In this document: piece by piece, positions 27,301 to 35,469 of the stretch
Numbering within the stretch: position 1 is the stretch's first letter
Layout of the letters: each line of letters starts with the position of its first letter
From: Streptomyces sp. TG1A-60
Lineage (GTDB): Bacteria > Actinomycetota > Actinomycetes > Streptomycetales > Streptomycetaceae
Direction of reading: 5' to 3'
Assembly (NCBI RefSeq): GCF_037201975.1
Contig: NZ_CP147520.1
Location: forward strand, 1,612,001-1,676,000
Length of the DNA: 64,000 bases
Program-made: the position numbers and the translations under genes
Notes under the pieces: generated by a model
The model's database searches: none
What the model saw: the letters and a program-made list of their open reading frames with translations, nothing else
What the model was told of the DNA's origin: nothing

Positions 27301-30300
27301 CCGATCGTTGTGCCGCTCGGTGGCCAGCAGGTGGCCGCCCGGGACGAGGAGCGAGCGTACGTGTCCCAGCGCGGCGGCCAGGTCGGCCGTGGCGTGCAGG
27401 GCGTCACCGGCGAGGACCAGGTCGAAGCCGCCCGGCGGGAAGCCCTGGACGGCGGGGTCGGCGTCCAGGTCGAGGGTGCGGTGGTCGACGAAGTGGCAGG
27501 CGGCGAAGCGGTGCCGGGCGTGGACGAAGGAGGCGTTGGAGGGGGCCGTGCAGGTGTAGTGGGTGCGGTCGGGCGGGAGCAGCGGGAGCGCGGCGGCGGT
27601 CAGGGCCGTGGTGGTCGCGCCCACTTCGAGGACGCGCAGCGGGCGGTCGGCGGGCCAGGCGCGGACGATCCGGTCGAGCAGCGCCTGCACCACCCGGTGG
27701 GTGAAGCGGTGAGCGGGCGCGGTCTCCTGCCACTGTTCGAGGAAGCTCTCGCCGACGGGCAGCAGGTCGCGCGGGTCGACGGAGCCGCGCAGCACCTCGG
27801 GCAGCTGCCGTAGCCGGCTGTTCATCAGTACCGCTGCCGGGCCGAAGCGGGGATGGTCCTCCAGCAGAGTCCGCAGAGCCGCCTCGGGGCTTGCGGTGAC
27901 GTCGAGCAGCCGCCAGGCCTCCCCGTCGGCCTCGGCCAGTCGCTGTTCGGCCAGCATGGGCAGCATCAGACGCACCAGCCTGCGGTGCCGCGGCGCGAGG
28001 CCCTGACCGACCAGGTCGGGCATGGTGAAGGGCTCGTCCGGGTGGGGCAGCAGGCCGCGCAGGGCGGCGGCCCAGCAGTGCGCGCCGGCCCGTTCGGCGG
28101 CAACCGTGAACCGTGCGTGACCGCTGTCGTCCAGTTCGGAGCGGGCGGCGGTGATGCGCGCCCGGGCGGCGTCCGCCACCTCGGCCGGTGCGGGCAGCGG
28201 GGACGGCGGGGCGGGCATCGTGGGGTGCGGGGCCGCGCGCAGGACGGTGCGCTGGACGGTCAGCGGGGCGTGGTCGGTGAGACGGACGCGTCGGGTGCGG
28301 CACTTCTCGATCTCGACGGTGACGGTGCCGTCGAGGTCCGCGTACGTGATGTCCCAGCAGATCTCGTTGGCGCTGCGACTGCGGCGCCGCAGGTGGACGA
28401 CGCCCTCCGACGCCGGGGTGCGCCACGCGCGTACCGTCCCGAAGGCCGAGGGCAGGTAGCCGGCGGCTTCCCGGGTCGGCTGGTCGGCCAGGGCGACGGT
28501 GGCCTGCAAGGGAGCGTCCAGCAGCACGGGGTGGACCGTGTGGGCGTCGGCCGGGTGCTCGAGCCCGTACCACGCGAGCAGTTCGCCCTCGCCGAGGTCC
28601 AGGCTCCGCAGGACCTGGAACGCCGGACCGAGCTGCACCCCGAGGCGGTGGCAGTGCTCGTAGTAGTCCGGGCCGGTGAGGGTGCGGGAGCAGCGGGCCT
28701 TGACCGCGCCGATGTCCAGTGGAGCGGGAGCGCTGCTCAGCCGGGTGCGCACCTGGGCGCGGACGACCGGCTGGATCTCGGCGCCCCGCGTGTCGCGTGT
28801 GCTGATGGTCAGCGTGCCGTCCGACGGGACCACCGCGGTCTGCAGCGCGGCTCCGGCCGGGTCCGGCCACTCGATCGAGAACGGGCGGGACAGGTCCAGA
28901 TGCCGCACCTCCACCGGGCGGCCCAGCGCCCGCTGCCCGGCCGTCAGGGCCATGTCCGCGTACGCGGCGGCGGGCATCAGGACGCTGCCGCCGATCCGGT
29001 GGTCGCCCAGCCAGGGCACGAGCTGCGGCTCGACGGTGCCGTGCCACAGAGGGTGGGGTGCGGGCAGGCGTTCGCCGAGCAGGGGGTGGTCCAGCACTCC
29101 GGTGCCGCTGGTGCGCACGACGAGATCGTGTGCGGTGCCGTGCCAGTGCCGGTCACGCTGCCAGGGGTAGCCGGGCAGGTCCGCGACCCGGCCGGGGTGC
29201 GGGAAGTGCGCCTGCCAGTCCACCTCGGCACCGGCCGCGAGCAGGGCGGCGACAGCGGCCGTGGCCTCGCGCGGCCCGTCCCCGTCCCGGCGCAGCGTCG
29301 GCACGTACGACAGGCCGGTACGGCGCAGGTAGGGGCGCAGGACCGGGTGCGGGCCGATCTCCACGACGATGCCGATGCCCTCCTCCGCGAGGTGCCCCAT
29401 GGCCTCGGCGAAACGGACCGGCTCGCGCACGTTGCGCCACCAGTACGCCGCGTCCAGTTCCCGTCCGGTCAGCGGGGCAGCCGTGACGGTGGAGACGAAC
29501 GGCACCCGTGCCTCGACGGGCGCCAGACCGGCGAGGGCGGCGGACAGGGGCTCCTTGATGGGGTCCATGGCGCGGCTGTGGAAGGCGTAGTCCAGATCCA
29601 GCTCGCGGAAGAAGACGTCGCGGGCGGTCAGTTCGGCACCGAGCGCGGCCAGCGCGTCGGGGTCGCCGGCCGCCGTGACGTCCCGGTCGCTGTTGATTCC
29701 GGCGATCTCCAACGCCCCGCCGAAGCGGGCCAGTTCCTCGCGTGCGGCGTCCTCGGCCAGGCCGACGGCGGCCATGCGTCCACGACCCGCCGTGGCGGCC
29801 TGGGTGCGGCTGCGGTGGGCGAGCACCAGCGCCGCCTGCTCCAGGGTCAGCGCTCCGGCCGTGTACGCGGCGGCCACCTCTCCGACGCTGTGCCCGGCGA
29901 CCGCACGCGGGCTCAGCCCCTGGGAGGCCAGCAGGGCGGTGAGGCCCACCTGGACGGCGAACAGCACCGGCTGGGCGATCTCCGTACGCGCCCAGCGTGC
30001 CGCGGTGGGACGCTCCAGCTCCTTGGCCACGGACCAGCCCAGATGCGGGGCCAGCGCGGCGTCCGCCTCCTCGACGGCGGCGCGGAGGACGGCCTCACTC
30101 GCCATCAGGTCGGCGGCCATTCCGGGCCACTGGGAGGCGTTGCCGGAGTAGACGAACGCCACGGCGCCCCGCCCGGCCTTGCGGGTCACGGCCCCGTGCG
30201 GCGGCGCGTCGGTGAACAGGCCCTCCAACCGGTCCGCCGCCTGCCGCGGACCGGCGGCCAGCACGGCGGCGCGGTGCGGGTGGGCGCCGCGCCGCAGCGT

Positions 30301-31749
30301 ACTGGTGCGGGCCAGGTCGTAGAACTCCTCCGGTGCCGCTTCGCGCAGCCGCTCGGCCATCCGCGCGCTCAACTGCTGGAGCGCCTTGGGCGACCGCGCG
30401 GAGACCACCACCGGCAGCGGCCTGTCCGTGTGCTCCGGTCCGGCCGGCATCGCAGGTGGCGGTACGACGATGGCGTGGGCGTTGGCGCCGCCGAAGCCGA
30501 AGGAGTTCACCCCGACCGCGGCCCGTTCCGAGCGGGGCAACTCCACAGGAGTCACGGTGGGTGCCAGACCGAGCGCGCCGAAGTCGATGGCGGGGTTGAG
30601 CGGCAGGGCGTGCAGGGACGCGGGCGCCATCCGGTGGCGGAGCACCAGGATCGCCTTCAGCAGGCCGGCCATGCCCGCCGCGGGCTCCAGGTGGCCCAGG
30701 TTGGACTTCACGGAGCCGACGGGCAGGGGGCCCGTGCCGCGCCGCGCCCCGATGGCCCGGCCGACGGCCCGGGCCTCGGCGGGGTCGCCGACCGGTGTGC
30801 CGGTGCCGTGCGCCTCGAAGTAGACCAGGTCGTCCGGCCCGATCCCGGCCTCCTGGCACACCGCGTGCAGCAGCGCCTCCTGGGCCTGTGAACTGGGCAG
30901 CGTCATGCCGGTCGTACGGCCGTCGGAGTTGCTGCCGGTGCCGGCGAGGACTGCGTGGATCCGGTCGCCGTCGGCCACCGCGTCCACCAGCCGCTTCAGC
31001 ACCAGCACCGCGCCGCCCTCGGCCCGCACGAAGCCGTCGGCGTCGGCGGAGAAGGTCGCGCACCGCCCGCGCCGCGACAGCATGCCCGCGTAGGAGAAAC
31101 CGGCGTACGAATACGGGTTCGCGAGCACGTTGACCCCGCCCGCCAGCGCCACGCGGCTGGTGCCCTCCCGCAGGGTGCGGCAGGCGCGGTCCAGTGCCAC
31201 CAGGGACGAGGAGCAGGCCGTGTCGATGGCCATGCTGGGGCCGCGCAGGTCGAAGGCGTACGACAGGCGGTTCGCCGCGATGGACAGGGTGGCGCCGGGC
31301 ATGGTGTGCGGGCTGGTGTGGTCCTCCATCAACGTCAGGACGGTGCCGTAGGCCGGGTCGGAGACCCCCACGTACACGCAGGTGTCGGACCCGGCGAGCG
31401 CCTCGGCCGGGACGGCGGCGTCGTCCAGCGCCTCGGCCGCCATCTCCAGCAGCAGCCGCTGCTGCGGATCGAGGTGGGCCGCTTCCTTGGGCGAGATACC
31501 GAAGTACGCGGCGTCGAAGGACGCGATGTCGTCGAGGAAGCCCCCGGCGGCGGTGTAGCTGCGGCCCGGGCGAACCGCTCCCGGATCGACGAACCGTTCC
31601 TTGGGAAACCGGTCCGGCGGCATCTCCCCGACGAGGTCACGCCCCTCCCGCAGGGCTGCCCACAACCCGTCCAGGTCGGTGATCCCGCCCGGCAGCCGGC
31701 AGCCCACGCCCACCACCGCCACTGACCGGTCGTCCCGTCCCTCAGCCAT
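24322..31749 (-). CDS. Single-module highly reducing type I polyketide synthase (KS-AT-DH-cMT-like-ER-KR-ACP)
   Basis: From the ATG at 31749 (MAEGRDDRSVAVVGVGCRLP) the protein is 2475 residues. KS spans 8-430 (Cys179 in DTACS, His314, His353). AT spans 532-810 (Ser621 in GHSVGE; YAFH at 721, a mixed malonyl/methylmalonyl signature). DH starts near 888 (His917, Asp1078). A methyltransferase-like region covers about 1210-1545, but its SAM loop reads LEVGATTTALT instead of a glycine-rich motif and is probably inactive. ER covers 1755-2083 (NADPH loop HGGAGAVGLA), KR 2120-2300 (Ser, Tyr2271, Asn2275), and ACP about 2395-2470 (Ser2431 in DFGLDSL). There is no loading domain, docking domain or thioesterase. 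A lone fully reducing module suggests iterative use, like fungal HR-PKS or animal FAS. It is divergent from oleABCD. Confidence 0.95.
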   Translation of the reverse strand: MAEGRDDRSVAVVGVGCRLPGGITDLDGLWAALREGRDLVGEMPPDRFPKERFVDPGAVRPGRSYTAAGGFLDDIASFDAAYFGISPKEAAHLDPQQRLLLEMAAEALDDAAVPAEALAGSDTCVYVGVSDPAYGTVLTLMEDHTSPHTMPGATLSIAANRLSYAFDLRGPSMAIDTACSSSLVALDRACRTLREGTSRVALAGGVNVLANPYSYAGFSYAGMLSRRGRCATFSADADGFVRAEGGAVLVLKRLVDAVADGDRIHAVLAGTGSNSDGRTTGMTLPSSQAQEALLHAVCQEAGIGPDDLVYFEAHGTGTPVGDPAEARAVGRAIGARRGTGPLPVGSVKSNLGHLEPAAGMAGLLKAILVLRHRMAPASLHALPLNPAIDFGALGLAPTVTPVELPRSERAAVGVNSFGFGGANAHAIVVPPPAMPAGPEHTDRPLPVVVSARSPKALQQLSARMAERLREAAPEEFYDLARTSTLRRGAHPHRAAVLAAGPRQAADRLEGLFTDAPPHGAVTRKAGRGAVAFVYSGNASQWPGMAADLMASEAVLRAAVEEADAALAPHLGWSVAKELERPTAARWARTEIAQPVLFAVQVGLTALLASQGLSPRAVAGHSVGEVAAAYTAGALTLEQAALVLAHRSRTQAATAGRGRMAAVGLAEDAAREELARFGGALEIAGINSDRDVTAAGDPDALAALGAELTARDVFFRELDLDYAFHSRAMDPIKEPLSAALAGLAPVEARVPFVSTVTAAPLTGRELDAAYWWRNVREPVRFAEAMGHLAEEGIGIVVEIGPHPVLRPYLRRTGLSYVPTLRRDGDGPREATAAVAALLAAGAEVDWQAHFPHPGRVADLPGYPWQRDRHWHGTAHDLVVRTSGTGVLDHPLLGERLPAPHPLWHGTVEPQLVPWLGDHRIGGSVLMPAAAYADMALTAGQRALGRPVEVRHLDLSRPFSIEWPDPAGAALQTAVVPSDGTLTISTRDTRGAEIQPVVRAQVRTRLSSAPAPLDIGAVKARCSRTLTGPDYYEHCHRLGVQLGPAFQVLRSLDLGEGELLAWYGLEHPADAHTVHPVLLDAPLQATVALADQPTREAAGYLPSAFGTVRAWRTPASEGVVHLRRRSRSANEICWDITYADLDGTVTVEIEKCRTRRVRLTDHAPLTVQRTVLRAAPHPTMPAPPSPLPAPAEVADAARARITAARSELDDSGHARFTVAAERAGAHCWAAALRGLLPHPDEPFTMPDLVGQGLAPRHRRLVRLMLPMLAEQRLAEADGEAWRLLDVTASPEAALRTLLEDHPRFGPAAVLMNSRLRQLPEVLRGSVDPRDLLPVGESFLEQWQETAPAHRFTHRVVQALLDRIVRAWPADRPLRVLEVGATTTALTAAALPLLPPDRTHYTCTAPSNASFVHARHRFAACHFVDHRTLDLDADPAVQGFPPGGFDLVLAGDALHATADLAAALGHVRSLLVPGGHLLATERHNDRLDALLLGGLESLWKRSDRALRPTTRLLPRDEWTPLLERCGFTSPWQTGPDDHSVLVAAAPGEAADTPALPPPPPDAVWLVATETDAETPTARELAALLGPATVLPAATDVEAWTAALTAEAAPHIVLLLAEPDPQQPVARTTHRAAVLRTLAAACRTPPEDRGPQVWLVTRPTGLFPAPERPTHPEDAAVWGAARTLANEQPGLGLRRVSLDRTADPAADARRLAAELLTAGRTADENAGAVEDEVVLTPAGRFTPLHVEHPADEPPAVPAGVPFILDARDPGPARRLVWRETPLPQPGPGEVAVEMRAVALNYRDPMRANGLLPPEAVEDSPLSRGLGTDGAGIVRAVGPGVRDLAIGDRVCGLIPAALASHGVAHDDGLIKIPDGMSYAEAATFPVAFLTVHHALVDQARVASGETVLVHGGAGAVGLAALQCAHARGARVIATAGSETKRNLLRSLGAWHVLDSRSLDFVPRVRELTEGRGVDVVVNSLSGEAIAHGLDLLRPNGRFIELGKRDIFLNNPLSLRPFDRSLTFIGFNLDHVVLDRGRGSRLLDDVVSLIERGVYRPLPHTVYPAARVEEAFQVLQHSRHIGKVVVSLGEADAHDRVDASGRSEADENPLDEPVTVQPAPHARALDADGTYLVTGGLSGFGAATTWWLADQGARHLALVSRRGQATPEAPALLEDLARRGVHATAYAADVTDGAALRRVIDAIDATGHRLRGVVHAAMHLDDAPLAELTDDRFTAVLAPKADGAARLHRLTADHDLDLFLTYSSIATAVGNVGQAPYAAGNAYLEAQARARHAQGRPATALAFGPIGETGYVARHAIGDAMAERGFQPLTVAEALATAGGLLQPGTDVAGIGRYRWGRARRLLPALTAARFAGLVPADSAPSPEGRAELRRELAAMTPDDARAAITQTLTRLLAAVLHSDPEELDPARPVTDFGLDSLLSTEFMVRAGEHFDVRLATAELMNSDRTLTHFAQLVHTRLDLT

Positions 31750-31821
31750 TGAACCTGCCCCCCTGCTTGTCCGGTTCGAGTGGAAGGACACTGCCCAGAC
31801 GGCCCGGCGGCCAAGGTCCCT

Positions 31822-31861
31822 TTCACCCATCGGAGTGGCCTTTGCCCCACAAACGGGTGAA
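31822..31861. promoter_or_regulatory. Inverted repeat in the PKS/oleA divergent promoter region
   Basis: TTCACCC (31822-31828) and GGGTGAA (31855-31861) are perfect 7-base inverted arms 26 bases apart, inside the only 152 bases separating the divergent PKS and oleA starts. This position suits an operator controlling both directions. No regulator gene is intact nearby; a TetR remnant lies at the far end of the cluster. Confidence 0.4.
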
Positions 31862-31901
31862 CTGGGGTCCACGGTGCGTGACCGGCCGCTACGGTGACGC
31901 G

Positions 31902-32930
31902 GTGCTCGAAGCCCCGCGTGCCCGCTTGACAGCAACCGCCGTCCACCTGCCGTCCCGCTACCGGACCATGGAGGAGATCCGGGCCCAGATCGCCGCCGCC
32001 GGAAGTCCCTACGTACCGCCGCCCGGCCTGCTCGAGGACATCACCGGCGTGCGCGGCGTGCACACCAGCGAGGAGGGGGAGTGCGCCTCGGATCTCGCGG
32101 CCTCGGCCGCCCGCAAGGCTCTCGCGGACGCGGGCGTGACCATCGGTGAGGTGGACCTGCTGCTGTTCGCCGCCACCAGCCAGGACATGATCGAACCGTC
32201 GACCTCGCACCTCGTGGCCGTCAAACTCGGCGCCACCTGCCCGGTGTTCGACGTGACGAACGCCTGCAACAGCGTCCTCAACGCGATGGAGGTGGCCGGC
32301 GCGTTCATCGCGACCCGCCGGTACCGCACGGTGCTCATCGCCTGCGGCGAGGTGGGATCCATGGTCACGCGCTGGCACGTTCCCGACCAGGAGGCCCTGC
32401 TGCGGGCCATGCCCGGCTACACCGTCTCCGACGCCGGCGCCGCCATGCTGCTCACCGCCGGGCCCGCCGGGGACTGCGACCCCGGAGTACTCACGCTGCG
32501 GTTCGCCGCGGACTCCACCGCCTGGAACGCCTGCACCGTGAGCGGTGGCGGCTCCATGCACCCGCGGGCGTTCGACGACGAGCACCTGACCATCCGGCTG
32601 AACGGCGACCTGCTGCGTACGACCGCGGTCGAGGGCCTGCCGTTCCTCCAGCGGGCAGCGGAACGGGAGTTGGACGCGGTCCGCTCCAGCGCCTTCATCG
32701 CCTTCCACCAGATCGGCATGGCCCACTACCAGGAGATGGTCGACATGCTCCCCCTGCCCGCCGACCGGTGCATGCCCGCCGTGGCCGAGCACGGCAACTG
32801 CGCCGCGGCCTCCCTGCCCCTGCAACTGGTCAAGGCACAGGAGGCCGACCGCATCGAGCCGGGCGACACCGTGGCGATGCTCGGCCTGGCCAGCGGCATG
32901 AGCTTCGGCCTGGCGCTGGTCCGCTGGTGA
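31902..32930 (+). CDS. oleA: OleA-type thiolase (head-to-head acyl condensation)
   Basis: A GTG at 31902 gives 342 residues, the normal OleA length; an in-frame GTG at 31878 is an alternative. The KAS III-like fold retains Cys122 (NACNSV), His269 (FHQIG) and Asn299 (HGNC). Crucially it also has Glu98 in IEPSTSHL, equivalent to the OleA-specific glutamate that deprotonates the second substrate. OleA joins two acyl chains to a 2-alkyl-3-ketoalkanoic acid. It is the first gene of a coupled oleABCD run and divergent from the PKS. I infer that one or both acyl groups come from the PKS. Confidence 0.88.
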   Translation: MLEAPRARLTATAVHLPSRYRTMEEIRAQIAAAGSPYVPPPGLLEDITGVRGVHTSEEGECASDLAASAARKALADAGVTIGEVDLLLFAATSQDMIEPSTSHLVAVKLGATCPVFDVTNACNSVLNAMEVAGAFIATRRYRTVLIACGEVGSMVTRWHVPDQEALLRAMPGYTVSDAGAAMLLTAGPAGDCDPGVLTLRFAADSTAWNACTVSGGGSMHPRAFDDEHLTIRLNGDLLRTTAVEGLPFLQRAAERELDAVRSSAFIAFHQIGMAHYQEMVDMLPLPADRCMPAVAEHGNCAAASLPLQLVKAQEADRIEPGDTVAMLGLASGMSFGLALVRW

Positions 32931-33871
32931 CCGCCTCGAACCGGCGCACACCCGCCGCCACCCGCGCTTCCGTCCTCCAACAGCTCCTGCCCGGCTACCC
33001 CGCTCGCGAGCACTGGCGGCTCGTGCCGGCTACCGGCCAGCACTATCTCGACGTCGGCTCGGGCGAACCGCTGCTGTTCCTGCACGGGAACCCGACCTGG
33101 AGCTACGCCTGGCGCAAGCTGCTCCCCACACTGGCCCCGCACGCACGCTGCCTGGCCCCGGACCTGCCCGGCCTCGGTCTGTCCCAGCCCGTGGAACCGC
33201 CGTCCGACCCGAGGGCCCGCTACCTGCACCAACTGGACCACCTGGACGCCCTCTACCACCACCTGGTCCGCAACGAGGGGGTACCGCCGAGCGGTTGGAC
33301 GTTCGCCGTGCACGACTGGGGCGGCCCGCTCGGCGTCGCCTGGCTCCTGCGCAACCCCGGCGTCGTCTCCCGTCTGGTGGTCCTCAACACCATCGCCTTC
33401 CCCTGGCCCGACGGCTACCGGCTGCCGTTCTACCTGCGCTGGATCAGGGACCACCGGCCGGTGGCCGCCACCGTCCACGCCACCAACGCCTTCGCCCGGG
33501 CCACCGTCCGCCTCGGCGTCACCCACCGGCTCAGCTCCGCCGAGCGGCGCGCCTACCTGCTGCCCCATGCCCGCCGGGGCAACCGCCGGACGATCACGGA
33601 GTTCGTCCGGGCCATCCCCCGGAACCCCGCCGACGAGGCCTGGCGCCTGCTCACACCGCCTGACGGGGACGACTGCCTCGGACGGCTGCCGATGCTCATC
33701 GGCTGGGGCATGCGGGATCCGGTCTTCACGCCGCTGATCCTCGCCGAGTGGACCCGCCGCCACCCGCACGCCGTCGTCCACCGCTATCCGCGCGCCGGCC
33801 ACCTGGTGATGGATGACGCCGGGGACGAACTCGGCGCCCACATCCGCGACTTCCTGCGAGGGCAGCGATGA
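32927..33871 (+). CDS. oleB: OleB-type alpha/beta hydrolase (beta-lactone decarboxylase)
   Basis: The GTG at 32927 overlaps the oleA stop (GTGA). The 314-residue product is a haloalkane dehalogenase-like hydrolase with the oxyanion segment FLHGNPTWS (about 51), nucleophile Asp130 in VHDWGG, and a late histidine in RAGHLV. OleB uses this aspartate to open the beta-lactone and release CO2, leaving a cis alkene. The intact nucleophile argues for an alkene rather than a beta-lactone end product, but membership of the hydrolase superfamily alone would not prove this. The ole context does most of the work. Confidence 0.85.
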   Translation: MTASNRRTPAATRASVLQQLLPGYPAREHWRLVPATGQHYLDVGSGEPLLFLHGNPTWSYAWRKLLPTLAPHARCLAPDLPGLGLSQPVEPPSDPRARYLHQLDHLDALYHHLVRNEGVPPSGWTFAVHDWGGPLGVAWLLRNPGVVSRLVVLNTIAFPWPDGYRLPFYLRWIRDHRPVAATVHATNAFARATVRLGVTHRLSSAERRAYLLPHARRGNRRTITEFVRAIPRNPADEAWRLLTPPDGDDCLGRLPMLIGWGMRDPVFTPLILAEWTRRHPHAVVHRYPRAGHLVMDDAGDELGAHIRDFLRGQR

Positions 33872-35469
33872 CCGCCGCACCCGACGGCATCTTCACCCGC
33901 CTGGCCGGGCTGACCGAGCACGCCCCGGCCACCGTACTCGTACGCTGCACCGGCGCCGTGTCCGCACGGGACGTGACGGCGGCACAGCTGCTGGACGGCT
34001 GCCGCCGCACCGCCGACGACCTCCGTGCCGCCGGAGTGCGGCGCGGCGACAAGGCCGTGGTGATGACGCGGGACGCCTACCAACTCGTCGCGGCCGTCTA
34101 CGCGCTGACGTCGCTCGGTGCCGTCCCCGTGCTGATCGAGCCGCGCGCGGAGGTGCGTCGCTGCCTGGACGAGATCGCCCCCGGCGTCTTCGTCGGGGAG
34201 CCGCTGGCCCATGTGGCGCGCCGGGCGCTGGGCTGGGGTCGCGGCCATGTCCGTGCGGCCCTGGTGACCGGCCGCGCCTTCCCCGGCCGGCACCAACTCC
34301 TGGGGCGAAGCCTGCCGTTGGCGGTTCCGGACGGCAGGGGCCCGGCGCCGCGCGTCCCGGAATGGCGGCCCGAGGACCTGGCGATGATCGCCTTCACCTC
34401 CGGCTCCACCGGGCAGCCCAAGGGCGTGGAGTACCGCTACACCACCCTGGCCGGACAGCTCACCACCCTGGACGCCGTGCTCCACCCCCGCGCCGGCGAC
34501 GTCCTGCTCTCCTGCTTCCTGCCGTTCGCCGCACTGGGCCCGCTGCTCGGCCTCACGACCGTCGCCCCGCAGGTGGACCACCTGGCCCCGGCCCGCACAC
34601 CGCCCGGCCACCTCGTCGGCCCTCTCCTGCGCCACCGGGCGAACATCGTCCTCGGCTCACCGGCGGTCCTCGGCCTGATCGCGGGCCACTGCTCCCGCCA
34701 CGGCCTGACGCTGCCCTCGGTCCGCCGCGTGCTGTCCTTCGGCGCGCCGCTGCGCCCGCGGCTCGCCGAGGCCCTGGCCAAGGCGCTGCCGGCCGAGGCG
34801 GAGATCCTCAGTGTCTACGGCGCCACCGAGTGCCTGCCCGCCGCCGCCATCGACGCCGACGAACTGCGCTCGCTGCGCGTCCAGCCGCCCCCGGGCCACT
34901 CGGGCACCTGCCTGGGCCGGCCCCTGACCGGCGTCGGGGCACGCGTCCTGGACGCGGACGACACCGGCCTGGGGGAGATCGCCGTCGCGGGACCCGTGGT
35001 CAGCCCGGCCTACCACGCCCGCCCCGACGCCACGGCCGCGGCCAAGACGGTCACCGACGGCACACTGTGGCACCGCACCGGCGACCTGGGACGCCTCGAC
35101 GACGAAGGCCGCCTCTGGTACCTCGGCCGCCAGGCCCACCTCGTCACCGGCGAAGGCTTCACCCTCACCACCGAGGACGTCGAGGCCGCGGCCGACACCG
35201 CCCGGGGCGTCCGCCGCACGGCCCTGGTCGGCGTCGGCCCCGCCGGACGGCAGCGGGCGGTGCTCTGTGTCGAGCCCGAGCGCGGCGCACGCCGGGACGC
35301 GGTCCTGGACGCGCTGCGCGCCGCCCTCGGCGGCCACCGGCACGGCCGCCGCATCGACACCGTGCTGTTCCACCCGCGGTTGCCGACCGACATCCGCCAC
35401 AACTCCAAGACCGACCGTGCCCGGCTCGCCGCCCACGCCGCCAAGTACGTGACAGGAGGCCCGCGTTGA
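33868..35469 (+). CDS. oleC: OleC-type ATP-dependent beta-lactone synthetase
   Basis: The 533-residue adenylate-forming enzyme overlaps oleB by ATGA. It shows the P-loop FTSGSTGQPKGVE (176-188), the YGATECLP motif (about 312), HRTGDLGRLDDEGRLWYLGR (about 392), and the C-terminal segment IRHNSKTDRARL with the RHNSK pattern I associate with OleC. It activates a 2-alkyl-3-hydroxyalkanoic acid with ATP and closes the beta-lactone. Generic fatty acyl-CoA ligases share the fold, but the neighbours are the rest of the pathway. Confidence 0.87.
   Translation: MTAAPDGIFTRLAGLTEHAPATVLVRCTGAVSARDVTAAQLLDGCRRTADDLRAAGVRRGDKAVVMTRDAYQLVAAVYALTSLGAVPVLIEPRAEVRRCLDEIAPGVFVGEPLAHVARRALGWGRGHVRAALVTGRAFPGRHQLLGRSLPLAVPDGRGPAPRVPEWRPEDLAMIAFTSGSTGQPKGVEYRYTTLAGQLTTLDAVLHPRAGDVLLSCFLPFAALGPLLGLTTVAPQVDHLAPARTPPGHLVGPLLRHRANIVLGSPAVLGLIAGHCSRHGLTLPSVRRVLSFGAPLRPRLAEALAKALPAEAEILSVYGATECLPAAAIDADELRSLRVQPPPGHSGTCLGRPLTGVGARVLDADDTGLGEIAVAGPVVSPAYHARPDATAAAKTVTDGTLWHRTGDLGRLDDEGRLWYLGRQAHLVTGEGFTLTTEDVEAAADTARGVRRTALVGVGPAGRQRAVLCVEPERGARRDAVLDALRAALGGHRHGRRIDTVLFHPRLPTDIRHNSKTDRARLAAHAAKYVTGGPR

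Noticed and set aside
27853..30891. Very long open frame opposite the PKS gene (and similar long antisense frames at 25912-27813, 47517-50444 and 52279-55212)
   Set aside because: High-GC genes leave long open frames on the opposite strand. These lack family motifs and have reversed codon-position bias, while the sense frames contain full domains.
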